64,000 nucleotides of DNA from Oceanobacillus jordanicus. GTDB taxonomy: Bacteria; Bacillota; Bacilli; Bacillales; Amphibacillaceae. Positions within the stretch are counted from its first letter, which is position 1. Each line of letters opens with the position of its first letter. Shown in pieces: positions 44,051 through 50,337 of the stretch. The DNA lies in NCBI RefSeq assembly GCF_022095695.1, contig NZ_JAIFZM010000005.1, positions 1 to 64,000 of the forward strand, in the 5' to 3' direction. A program made the translations under genes and the position numbers. A model generated the notes under the pieces. The model searched no databases, was not told where the DNA came from, and saw only the letters and a program-made list of their open reading frames with translations.

Positions 44051-45032
44051 CAGCGTCTTCACCTACTGCTATAATATTTGGTGTTCCCCCCTTGCCAATT
44101 AAGGGATTTTCTTGTTTTATTATCTCAATCATTCTATTAAAAAGGTCATCTGTAGAAGGTTCTCCATTAATATTATATTCAACCTTACCGTAGAAATCCC
44201 TTGTTATAGTATCAGGAGTAATTCTTTTTGTTTTCCCATTATTTAATTCTCCTTCAATTGCGTATGAATCATACTTTTGTTGCTCAATAACTGACTCAAA
44301 GTATTTTTCAAAAACACTTACCATTGCTCTACCTGTTTTATTCTTAATTTTAATTTCCATATCATACTCTTCGATCTCATTTTCTTCTAATTCCTCATCT
44401 AACATTTTACTTACATCTACGGCCTTTTTATTAGTAGTATGGTCCAATGTAAGGATAGCACTTTTAATTTTTGTAAACTCTTTTAATTTATCCATGAAAT
44501 CAATTGGTGGAAGTGTTTGCAATCTGTAAGATGAACGTTTATGAATAACAAAAGGGTGTTGCGAATTTAATTGATTAAATTTTTCAATATATGGGTAGAT
44601 TAAATTTTTATGTAAATGCAAAAAAGTATGAAGTAATTTTCTGCTAAATACTTTATTGAAATCTTCCTGTATTAGCAGTAAACCGCTACATTTATCTATC
44701 ATAAAATGTACATTATATTCTACCCCATGAATTCTTTCAATAGTTCCAACTTCTTCCTGTGTTTCAACGTCAATTTGAGATCGGCGAACACCGTGTCGAG
44801 CAGTTATGAAATAACCTTCAACATAATTCGGTTCGGTCGAGTCTCTATAATCACCAAGGTTGATTGAAACTGTATCATTTTTATACTTTCTGATAGATTT
44901 TTGCAATTTCATTATTGATTTAAGTAGTAAGTCAATTACTTCATAATCATAAGTGTATTCATACTGAACATCACCAGCAAATTTAGGTGTCGTAAACTCA
45001 TAAGCTTTTATGGTAGTTGTTTGTTTTGTCAC
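43977..45032 (-). CDS. Cytosolic 351-residue protein of unknown function, first gene of a two-gene module
   Basis: The protein is soluble, with no signal or membrane segment, and mixes predicted beta strands (residues 1-120) with helices (120-170, 260-345). It has an acidic stretch LDEELEENEIEEYDMEIK near 214-231. I recognise no catalytic motif. The GTG start at 45032 follows gaggaggg by eight bases. It overlaps the four-helix membrane protein gene by 74 bases and follows the YolD gene by 95 bases with no terminator between, so all three may form one damage-inducible operon. The two-gene layout is like RexA/RexB or KwaB/KwaA, but similarity at residue level was not testable here. Confidence 0.7.
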   Translation of the reverse strand: MTKQTTTIKAYEFTTPKFAGDVQYEYTYDYEVIDLLLKSIMKLQKSIRKYKNDTVSINLGDYRDSTEPNYVEGYFITARHGVRRSQIDVETQEEVGTIERIHGVEYNVHFMIDKCSGLLLIQEDFNKVFSRKLLHTFLHLHKNLIYPYIEKFNQLNSQHPFVIHKRSSYRLQTLPPIDFMDKLKEFTKIKSAILTLDHTTNKKAVDVSKMLDEELEENEIEEYDMEIKIKNKTGRAMVSVFEKYFESVIEQQKYDSYAIEGELNNGKTKRITPDTITRDFYGKVEYNINGEPSTDDLFNRMIEIIKQENPLIGKGGTPNIIAVGEDADVQGQIQKIISERNQDTGSQEQTN

Positions 45033-45127
45033 GATTAGTTCCCTCCTCTTTTATTGTCAAATATTACTTCAACAAAGAGGGCCTTTATTCCTGCATTTTT
45101 GACAAATTCATCTAAAATTTCTTATTA

Positions 45128-45445
45128 CTAGTCTATCCAGGCACCAGTTATACTATCCAACGGTACTATCTGTTCGTTTATTGTTACAAACTGATTAAGC
45201 ACATCTACACCGAGCACCTTCCCTTTAATCTTATGGTAATCATGATCTCTAAAGAACTCCAATTCAATAGTGAGATCATCTTTTAAAGCTAACTGTAGAG
45301 CAAGGTTAATCTCTTCTTTTTGAAATTCAGAGATCATAGGCTTTTTTTTCCACTCTTGCTGCTCATGTATTTCTTTTAGAATTTCAATGTGTTCCGGCAT
45401 CATCATAGAAGTCCATTTGATTGTTCCTCTGTCATTTACACTCAT
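45128..45445 (-). CDS. YolD-like protein
   Basis: The 105-residue protein matches the YolD family: N-terminal DRGTIKWTSMMMPEHIEIL and C-terminal GKVLGVDVLNQFVTINEQIVPLDSITGAWID in two blocks. YolD proteins usually lie beside a Y-family DNA polymerase (UvrX/YqjW) and belong to the SOS response. No polymerase gene is adjacent here. The promoter carries a clear LexA box, so damage induction is well supported. Confidence 0.82.
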   Translation of the reverse strand: MSVNDRGTIKWTSMMMPEHIEILKEIHEQQEWKKKPMISEFQKEEINLALQLALKDDLTIELEFFRDHDYHKIKGKVLGVDVLNQFVTINEQIVPLDSITGAWID

Positions 45446-45464
45446 TGCTAAGATCCTCCTTTCA

Positions 45465-45510
45465 GAACGTTTGTTTCTATATTATATAAGAACAAACGTT
45501 CTTATAGCAA
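45465..45510 (-). promoter_or_regulatory. SOS promoter with LexA operators in front of the YolD gene
   Basis: On the minus strand TTGCTA (45505-45510), an 18-base spacer and a perfect TATAAT (45481-45486) form a promoter. A perfect GAAC-N4-GTTC LexA/DinR box (45490-45501) fills the spacer, and a second, one-mismatch box (45465-45476) lies at the likely transcription start. LexA binding would block polymerase directly. Confidence 0.85.
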
Positions 45511-45587
45511 TAGCAAATTTAAAAACTTGATATTATTTATTATTTTAATGCAGATTTCTTGTTATTATTAATTTCAAGGAGGAGTGC

Positions 45588-46526
45588 ATGATGAAAAAAA
45601 TAGCGATGGAAGGTATTATAACTGCATTAATGACAACATTGGTTACTTTGGCTGTAGGGGGGCTGTTTTCCGAAATCTTCGCAGACAATTCGAAAGTAAT
45701 TATCGGCGAAAGTACAAAGGTAAGTGATAAGGATTATTACACTCCTGTTACCATAAATACTTTTAATAATGAGATAAATGGATTGGAAATAGGTCTACCT
45801 AACTCTGTAGGTGGTAATCAAATAAAAACTAGTGAGCCAGTCAACATAACAAAAACTGTGTTTGACCTCAGTAACAATGACAGTTCAATTTACAAATTAG
45901 ACAATATCCCACAAGATACTAATCTACAAATTGCTCTTTTTTCAGATAGTGTGATTGAAAATGAAGATATTTCTATACATAAGAATGGAAACAGGATTGA
46001 GGTTGAAACATTATCTGAAATACAAAGCCCACAAATGGAAATGTTTAGTTATATTATTGCTTCTTCGATACTTTATGGAATTTATATTTTAGTTTTAACT
46101 ATGTGGCGTGAGAAGAAAAGAAAAGAGATGTTTGCAAGAATTGAGGAAGCAGCTAAAAGAGATATGGAAAGTATACAAGAACAAAAATCATACTTGGAAA
46201 GAAATATGGAGTACACGAATAATCAATTAAAAGATACCAAGGAAGACCTCGAAAAAATTGATAACTTTCATAAGAAACAACGGCTATTAACAAACGCACA
46301 ACTCAACGATTATAGTAAAGAGTTAAGTTTCTGGCGTGATACAATAAGGAAAGTTATTTATTCATCCAATTCAAACTCCAAAGAAATAAATGCAAATGAA
46401 TTAATAAATATAGTCTCGAAAAACTTAGAAACTTACCAAACCATGGAAAATAAAACTCATGACTTCGAAGCTATTAAGGCTTTGGCCAGAATTTTAACTG
46501 AAGAAAAAAAGAATGATAAAATCTAA
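45588..46526 (+). CDS. Membrane protein with external domain and cytoplasmic coiled coil
   Basis: The 312-residue protein has a membrane helix or uncleaved signal at residues 5-30, an outside domain of about 120 residues rich in Asn and Thr, a second helix near 154-173 (YIIASSILYGIYILVLTMW), then a charged cytoplasmic part with a predicted coiled coil at about 180-240 (QEQKSYLERNMEYTNNQLK). No family is recognised. It starts at ATG 45588, after a strong aaggagga site, and has its own terminator. It diverges from the YolD operon across the LexA boxes, so it may share damage control. A sensor or surface-exclusion role is conceivable but unproven. Confidence 0.65.
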   Translation: MMKKIAMEGIITALMTTLVTLAVGGLFSEIFADNSKVIIGESTKVSDKDYYTPVTINTFNNEINGLEIGLPNSVGGNQIKTSEPVNITKTVFDLSNNDSSIYKLDNIPQDTNLQIALFSDSVIENEDISIHKNGNRIEVETLSEIQSPQMEMFSYIIASSILYGIYILVLTMWREKKRKEMFARIEEAAKRDMESIQEQKSYLERNMEYTNNQLKDTKEDLEKIDNFHKKQRLLTNAQLNDYSKELSFWRDTIRKVIYSSNSNSKEINANELINIVSKNLETYQTMENKTHDFEAIKALARILTEEKKNDKI

Positions 46527-46527
46527 A

Positions 46528-46552
46528 GTCCTCCTTTGGAGGACACTTTTTT
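46528..46552 (+). terminator. Rho-independent terminator
   Basis: Arms gtcctcc / ggaggac with a 3-base loop are followed by six T residues, two bases after the stop codon of the coiled-coil membrane protein gene. Confidence 0.9.
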
Positions 46553-46578
46553 GTGTAAAAAGTTATTATTACATTTTG

Positions 46579-46608
46579 GTTGCGTAAACGCAACGATTTT
46601 GCTATAAT
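46579..46608 (+). promoter_or_regulatory. Promoter with palindromic repressor operator
   Basis: The 16-base perfect palindrome gttgcgtaaacgcaac (46579-46594) overlaps the -35 hexamer TTGCGT (46580-46585) of a promoter whose -10 is a perfect TATAAT (46603-46608) at 17-base spacing. This is how phage-type HTH repressors block transcription. It drives the plus-strand genes 46635-47657. Confidence 0.8.
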
Positions 46609-46634
46609 ATAAACATAGACAAGGAGGTGAACAA

Positions 46635-46772
46635 GTGGAATACTTAGCAAAAATAATAGCCTTAGCAATATCGATACTAACCCTCTATAATCTTTGGTTG
46701 ACAGCCCAAAAGAAAAGGTTAGAAATCAAAATGCTAAGACTAGATATTAGAAGAAAGAGAAGAGGGGGTTAA
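46635..46772 (+). CDS. Single-helix membrane microprotein (45 residues)
   Basis: A GTG four bases after the perfect ribosome site aaggaggtga opens 45 codons. Residues 4-24 form one membrane helix (KIIALAISILTLYNLWLTA); the rest is very basic and ends RRKRRGG. It is the first gene behind the operator-promoter at 46579. No family is recognised. It could be a membrane-active phage peptide or an accessory of the HTH/GNAT genes behind it. Confidence 0.7.
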   Translation: MEYLAKIIALAISILTLYNLWLTAQKKRLEIKMLRLDIRRKRRGG

Positions 46773-46809
46773 ACCCCTTCCCTCTTTTCCTAAGTATACC
46801 ACATGGATT

Positions 46810-46935
46810 ATGTTTTATATACTAATGGTAATTTTATGGAGTTCTATCGGGGTTTTGGGAATATGGAATGTAGTATTAAATCGCAAGAAAAAGAAACTAA
46901 AAAAGGAGTTGGAGAACTTACATGAAAATAAATAA
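46810..46935 (+). CDS. Second single-helix membrane microprotein (41 residues)
   Basis: An ATG at 46810 opens 41 codons: one membrane helix at residues 1-24 (ILMVILWSSIGVLGIWNVV) followed by a lysine-rich tail (NRKKKKLKKELE). The layout mirrors the preceding 45-residue protein. The ribosome site is weak. Its end overlaps the HTH gene by 14 bases, which argues for coupled translation and that this frame is used. A different frame in the same stretch gives a less protein-like sequence. Confidence 0.55.
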   Translation: MFYILMVILWSSIGVLGIWNVVLNRKKKKLKKELENLHENK

Positions 46936-47143
46936 GCACCCTATCATTCAAAATATAGAAGCTCTTTTGCACTCGAAGATTACAGCATACAAGATCCAGC
47001 AGGAAACTGGTATTAATCGAAGTACCATAGGAAGGCTTAAAAGTGGAGAAATAGAGATAGTGAAGCTTTCATTAGAAAATGCATTGAAATTAAGTGATTT
47101 ATGGCATACTCATAAAAAAAGTGAGGATCTAATTAATGAGTAA
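46922..47143 (+). CDS. Small helix-turn-helix protein
   Basis: The 73-residue protein contains an HTH of the Xre type (ITAYKIQQETGINRSTIGRLKSGE, residues about 20-43) and little else. It would bind DNA as a dimer; the palindrome at 46579-46594, 330 bases upstream, is the obvious candidate site. Its stop overlaps the start of the acetyltransferase gene by eight bases, the kind of coupling seen in toxin-antitoxin pairs. It could alternatively be a Cro-like phage regulator. Confidence 0.78.
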   Translation: MKINKHPIIQNIEALLHSKITAYKIQQETGINRSTIGRLKSGEIEIVKLSLENALKLSDLWHTHKKSEDLINE

Positions 47144-47657
47144 AGCTATAGGTAAGATGAGCCCAGAAGAAATAATCAGGGATAAGTTTGGTATACCTGT
47201 CATCGAGGGGTTAAAAAATGAAAATTTAAGCTTGATCACTAACGCGGAAAGTATTCCTGGCTCTGATCTTAAAGGTTACCGATGCAAAGATGGAAATTAT
47301 AAATTCTGTTTAGTTAAAGTCACACAGAACAACAGACAACTACCAATATTTTCTATGGACTTCTTTAGATCTTCTGATAAGTTATTGAAGTTAACAAACT
47401 CGCCAGCTTGTTATACGCTTGAATACATCCATGTCCATGACCCACAATATCGTAATAGAGGCATAGCATCTTACTATTTAAGCAAACTAGTAGCTTTGTT
47501 AGAAGAAGAAAACATCCCCATTTTAAGAATACACCCTGACCCTGATGCTAATAATTTTAAGCACACTTCTAAAGAGAAATCTTTGAACATTAAACAATTA
47601 AAAGAGTTTTATATAAGAAAATGCGAAAACCAAAAACTTAAAATAGACTTTTATTAA
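47136..47657 (+). CDS. GNAT-family N-acetyltransferase
   Basis: The 173-residue protein has the acetyl-CoA-binding motif of GNAT enzymes in LEYIHVHDPQYRNRGIASYY near residues 94-113 (Q-x-x-x-R-G-x-A loop), preceded by beta strands and followed by a helix and LRIHPDPDAN. The substrate is unknown. Overlap with the small HTH gene suggests a two-gene unit; GNAT toxins such as TacT, which acetylate aminoacyl-tRNA, are paired with small DNA-binding antitoxins. The catalytic features of TacT cannot be confirmed by eye, so a toxin role is only a hypothesis. Confidence 0.75.
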   Translation: MSKAIGKMSPEEIIRDKFGIPVIEGLKNENLSLITNAESIPGSDLKGYRCKDGNYKFCLVKVTQNNRQLPIFSMDFFRSSDKLLKLTNSPACYTLEYIHVHDPQYRNRGIASYYLSKLVALLEEENIPILRIHPDPDANNFKHTSKEKSLNIKQLKEFYIRKCENQKLKIDFY

Positions 47658-47683
47658 GCCCCCAAAAGAGTGAGGGCTTTTCT
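47656..47683 (+). terminator. Terminator between the GNAT gene and the amidase
   Basis: Arms aagccc / gggctt with a loop of about 12 bases are followed by a short T-rich tract (ttttctttt). It separates convergent transcripts. Confidence 0.65.
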
Positions 47684-47685
47684 TT

Positions 47686-48465
47686 TCACTTCGTATAATA
47701 CCTTACATAATTAGAGTTGGCTGTAATATACAATCCACTCTTAATTTGATACATTTGACCACCGTCCACAGGGAACTTGTCCCGAATAATAGTAAACACT
47801 TCTCCTCTATTTACAACAACAGCCTTGTCGTCCCAATCAGCAGTATTATACGTCCAAAGAGAATCTGTTACAATCTCCACATACCCTTGTCCGGATACGT
47901 CATCATCTTTCTTTACTAATCCAAAGTGCGAAGCAATGGCATCGGCCAAGGCTTTACCAGTGTTATCCATTACAACGTCATTGCGCATCTTCTGAATATC
48001 AATGGTTGAGTCCATGAACCCACCTTCAATAAGAATGGCTGGCATGTTCGATTCACGGAGCATATGAAAGTTCGCTGTTTTAATGCCACGATCACGGAGC
48101 CCCATCGCTGTTACAATACTAGGATGGATTCCTCTTGCTAAGGTATTACCTGAAGAGGAACCAGGATAGTGATACGTTTCTGTTCCTGTCCAAGATCCCC
48201 ATTGCCCTGTATTGGCATTGTGGTGGTACGATACCAAAATATCCGCATTAGCATTGTTTGCCTTGTTAGTTCTAGTAGATAGTGGGACGTCTGTATTTCC
48301 AGTAGGATCATCTAATCTCACAATACGTGCGTTCTCGTAGCCTCCAAGATCCTTAATAGCAGCTGAAACTACCTTATTGTTAAAACTCCATTCTCTTTCT
48401 CCTGCCGGTGATCTTTTCCCCGGTGTGTTGATTCCATGTCCTGCTCCAATAGCGATAATTGCCAT
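47686..48465 (-). CDS. Phage endolysin, N-acetylmuramoyl-L-alanine amidase
   Basis: The 259-residue protein has an Amidase_3 domain (residues 1-180) with zinc ligands His10, Glu25 and a His in VSYHHNA near 80, and catalytic Glu in AILIEGGFMDS near 143. Residues 195-258 form an SH3-like cell-wall-binding domain. It cleaves the bond between muramic acid and L-alanine to lyse the host. There is no signal peptide, so it relies on the holin encoded 66 bases upstream. The gene order XhlA-holin-amidase is the standard lysis cassette. Confidence 0.92.
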   Translation of the reverse strand: MAIIAIGAGHGINTPGKRSPAGEREWSFNNKVVSAAIKDLGGYENARIVRLDDPTGNTDVPLSTRTNKANNANADILVSYHHNANTGQWGSWTGTETYHYPGSSSGNTLARGIHPSIVTAMGLRDRGIKTANFHMLRESNMPAILIEGGFMDSTIDIQKMRNDVVMDNTGKALADAIASHFGLVKKDDDVSGQGYVEIVTDSLWTYNTADWDDKAVVVNRGEVFTIIRDKFPVDGGQMYQIKSGLYITANSNYVRYYTK

Positions 48466-48530
48466 AGTAAATCTCCTCCTTGATTTAATATATTAGAAAA
48501 ACGGCTTGCCCGTTTGGACTAGCCGCTTGA

Positions 48531-48755
48531 CTATTTGGTAAGGTTATTTCGTTGTAAAACTTTCTTTTGCTGCTTCCCTTTAAGAGTAATATAGTTGTTC
48601 TTAAACCAAGTCCATAGAGAAGCTAGAAAAGCCAATCCATAAGCGATTGTTTCCTCGTCTAATACTGGAATAGGTTGTAATCCATATTGAGCCAACAATG
48701 CGTTTATCCATGCAATAGCTAGCGCTACTGTTCTAACGATAGTACCTTTGTCCAT
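48531..48755 (-). CDS. Holin (SPP1 type)
   Basis: The 74-residue protein has two membrane helices (about residues 8-28 and 38-55) and a basic tail, matching the SPP1 holin family (DKGTIVRTVALAIAWINALL). It forms membrane holes that let the amidase reach the wall. The ribosome site aaaggaggtga is ideal. It follows the XhlA-like gene by 16 bases. Confidence 0.88.
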   Translation of the reverse strand: MDKGTIVRTVALAIAWINALLAQYGLQPIPVLDEETIAYGLAFLASLWTWFKNNYITLKGKQQKKVLQRNNLTK

Positions 48756-48771
48756 TTTGTTTCACCTCCTT

Positions 48772-49113
48772 TCAATTTGCTAAATAAGTCAATAAAAAAA
48801 CCGCTATGGATATGGCTAATGCCAACCATGACGGTAAGTTCTTAAAAGTATTTTCTCTTTGCTTAACAATGCGTTCTACATCTTCTTTACTTGCGGAATG
48901 TGACACTTCTTTACTTAACGCTGCAATATCCTTCTCGTTCTCCTTTGCTCGGTTATGAGCTCCCTTAGCAATATCGTAGGTCTCATTGATCTTGTCTTTC
49001 ATATCGAGCAAGTTGTCCAATTTCCCATTTTGTTCAGCAAGCGACACTTTTACCTCCATGAGCACTGTCATGAATTTCTCCATGTCCTCCACTTCCTTCG
49101 CTGTTTGTGTCAT
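48772..49113 (-). CDS. XhlA-like lysis protein
   Basis: The 113-residue protein has a helical, charged N-terminal part with a coiled coil and one C-terminal membrane helix (LPSWLALAISIAVFLLTYL). This is the XhlA (haemolysin) layout; in PBSX, XhlA works with the holin XhlB in host lysis. I start at ATG 49113, which follows taggggg by seven bases; the longer frame upstream has no such site. Confidence 0.82.
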   Translation of the reverse strand: MTQTAKEVEDMEKFMTVLMEVKVSLAEQNGKLDNLLDMKDKINETYDIAKGAHNRAKENEKDIAALSKEVSHSASKEDVERIVKQRENTFKNLPSWLALAISIAVFLLTYLAN

Positions 49114-49181
49114 TCTAGACCCCCTAACGATTTGACGTAAATAACCCGCCATGTAATATGACGGGGTGTTTCTGTACATAA

Positions 49182-49206
49182 AAAAGCACCCTGTTAAGGA
49201 TGCTTT
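49182..49206 (-). terminator. Terminator upstream of the lysis cassette
   Basis: On the minus strand agcatcc / gggtgct form a hairpin followed by a run of seven T residues (tttttta), overlapping the stop of the 49205 gene. It may reduce read-through from the tail operon into the lysis genes. Confidence 0.75.
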
Positions 49207-49570
49207 AAGTTATTATTCCTTCATCTTTAGCTTTTTCTAATAATTCTTTTAAAACGGATGGTGTAACATCTAAAGGTCTAGAAATAAAACGCAAATTATC
49301 ATCTTCCTTTTTATAGAAAGCAAATCTAACTTCGTCTTGTTTCAACTCTTTAACTGTTATTAACTCTATTGCGGCTACTCCATCGTTTTCCACATTTACT
49401 GTAACCCGTTTCCATAAAGTACAATATTCAGTATCGTTTATTGGTTTAGATTGGGGTTTATTTCCCTTTTTACGCTTCTCTTCTTTTAAAATTCGTTCTT
49501 CCCTATCACGTTGCCTCACTATTTCTTGAGCTTGGTTTGACTTTCCCATCATATCATATCGAAAACCCAA
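49205..49570 (-). CDS. Phage protein of unknown function
   Basis: The 121-residue protein starts at TTG 49570, seven bases after aggagggg. The first 50 residues are highly charged and helical (QRDREERILKEEKRKKG); the rest looks like a small beta domain (VTVNVENDGVAAIELITV). No family is recognised. It sits between tail-fibre accessory genes and lysis genes. Confidence 0.65.
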   Translation of the reverse strand: MGFRYDMMGKSNQAQEIVRQRDREERILKEEKRKKGNKPQSKPINDTEYCTLWKRVTVNVENDGVAAIELITVKELKQDEVRFAFYKKEDDNLRFISRPLDVTPSVLKELLEKAKDEGIIT

Positions 49571-49623
49571 TAATATCCCCTCCTATCTACCTATTTCGAC
49601 AGGAGGGTCGAAAGTCCTTTATT

Positions 49624-49803
49624 TTATTTATTTAATCGGAATGTATATTCCCTTAATAAACTACTATATCGGCTGGAAAAAAGATCACTAGTTGAATAAT
49701 CGAAGCCTTCTATTCTATAAACTACCTGCCTTGAAATCTCGTCTACATAATATTTTGCTTGAATTCCTTTTTTATTTAAAAAATCTGTAAAAGTTTCAGA
49801 CAT
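49624..49803 (-). CDS. Small phage protein (59 residues)
   Basis: An ATG seven bases after agaggtga opens a 59-codon frame (SETFTDFLNKKGIQAKYYVDE...). It is hydrophilic with several aromatic residues and no recognised domain. It fills the 463-base gap between the 49205-49570 gene and the 49900-50034 gene and is in line with the late operon. Confidence 0.6.
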   Translation of the reverse strand: MSETFTDFLNKKGIQAKYYVDEISRQVVYRIEGFDYSTSDLFSSRYSSLLREYTFRLNK

Positions 49804-49891
49804 ATATTCACCTCTTTTCTTAATATATTACTAAACTATTATTGGCTAAATTCCCTTATTTTAAACATTTTTTATAATCATAGACATAAAA

Positions 49892-49915
49892 ATAACGCCT
49901 TACTGGGCGTTAATC
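49892..49915 (-). terminator. Terminator-like hairpin
   Basis: Arms ataacgcc / ggcgttat (minus strand attaacgcc... form) with a 6-base loop overlap the stop of the 44-residue gene and are followed on the minus strand by ttatttttatg. Confidence 0.7.
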
Positions 49916-50034
49916 AGATCTTCTCTACCTTCTGAAATTATTAGTAATCTTACATCTTCTTTGTAATCATTCGGCACTCTGTCATAGGTCCAATTTCCCT
50001 TAATTATTTGTGTAGCATAGATAACGGCCAACAT
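49900..50034 (-). CDS. Short tail-region protein of the CD1375/XkdX kind (44 residues)
   Basis: An ATG four bases after the strong site ggaaggaggtg opens 44 codons that begin LAVIYATQIIKGNWTYDRVP and continue to a DVRLLIISE segment. Very short proteins of this pattern lie directly after the tail-fibre genes in many Gram-positive phages. The role is unknown. The gene starts immediately after the stop of the 50035-50319 gene. Confidence 0.7.
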   Translation of the reverse strand: MLAVIYATQIIKGNWTYDRVPNDYKEDVRLLIISEGREDLINAQ

Positions 50035-50319
50035 TTACCCACCTCCTTCCAATTTATATAGTTTTTCATTCATTTCTAGTAAAGCAATAGATAACTGATC
50101 CTCTATGCTTGGTTTACTAAGTTTCTCTTGTTCTTCCTCTATTAACTGCTGCTCATATTCATCGTCTTTTACGAGTTCTCCTTCTACCAACTTGTATAGC
50201 ATTGGTGAGTCAAAGAAGGGGTGACTTTCGTCTATCTCCTGTTCAACTGTGCCTTTGTAATAGGTAGAACTCCAACCTTGCACTCTGCCTTCATCAGACA
50301 CTTCCATGTGAATAACCAT
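50035..50319 (-). CDS. Tail-region accessory protein
   Basis: The 94-residue acidic protein has a folded-looking first half (VSDEGRVQGWSSTYYKGTV) and a coiled, Glu/Gln-rich second half (DDEYEQQLIEEEQEKL). Proteins of this size and layout follow the tail spike genes in Bacillus phages, often as fibre chaperones or XkdW-like proteins, but I cannot name the family with certainty. It lies 18 bases after the tail-tip gene. Confidence 0.65.
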   Translation of the reverse strand: MVIHMEVSDEGRVQGWSSTYYKGTVEQEIDESHPFFDSPMLYKLVEGELVKDDEYEQQLIEEEQEKLSKPSIEDQLSIALLEMNEKLYKLEGGG

Positions 50320-50337
50320 TCTGCTGTTTTGCCTCCC

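Noticed and set aside
43424-45032. Direct naming of the two-gene module as Kiwa or RexAB
   Set aside because: Only the architecture agrees; gene order differs from Kiwa, lengths differ from Rex, and I cannot show residue-level homology.
45054-45105. Inverted repeat ttgtcaaa / tttgacaa between the YolD gene and the 351-residue gene as a terminator
   Set aside because: The loop is about 36 bases and no T-run follows, so it should not stop transcription; it may be chance or an operator.
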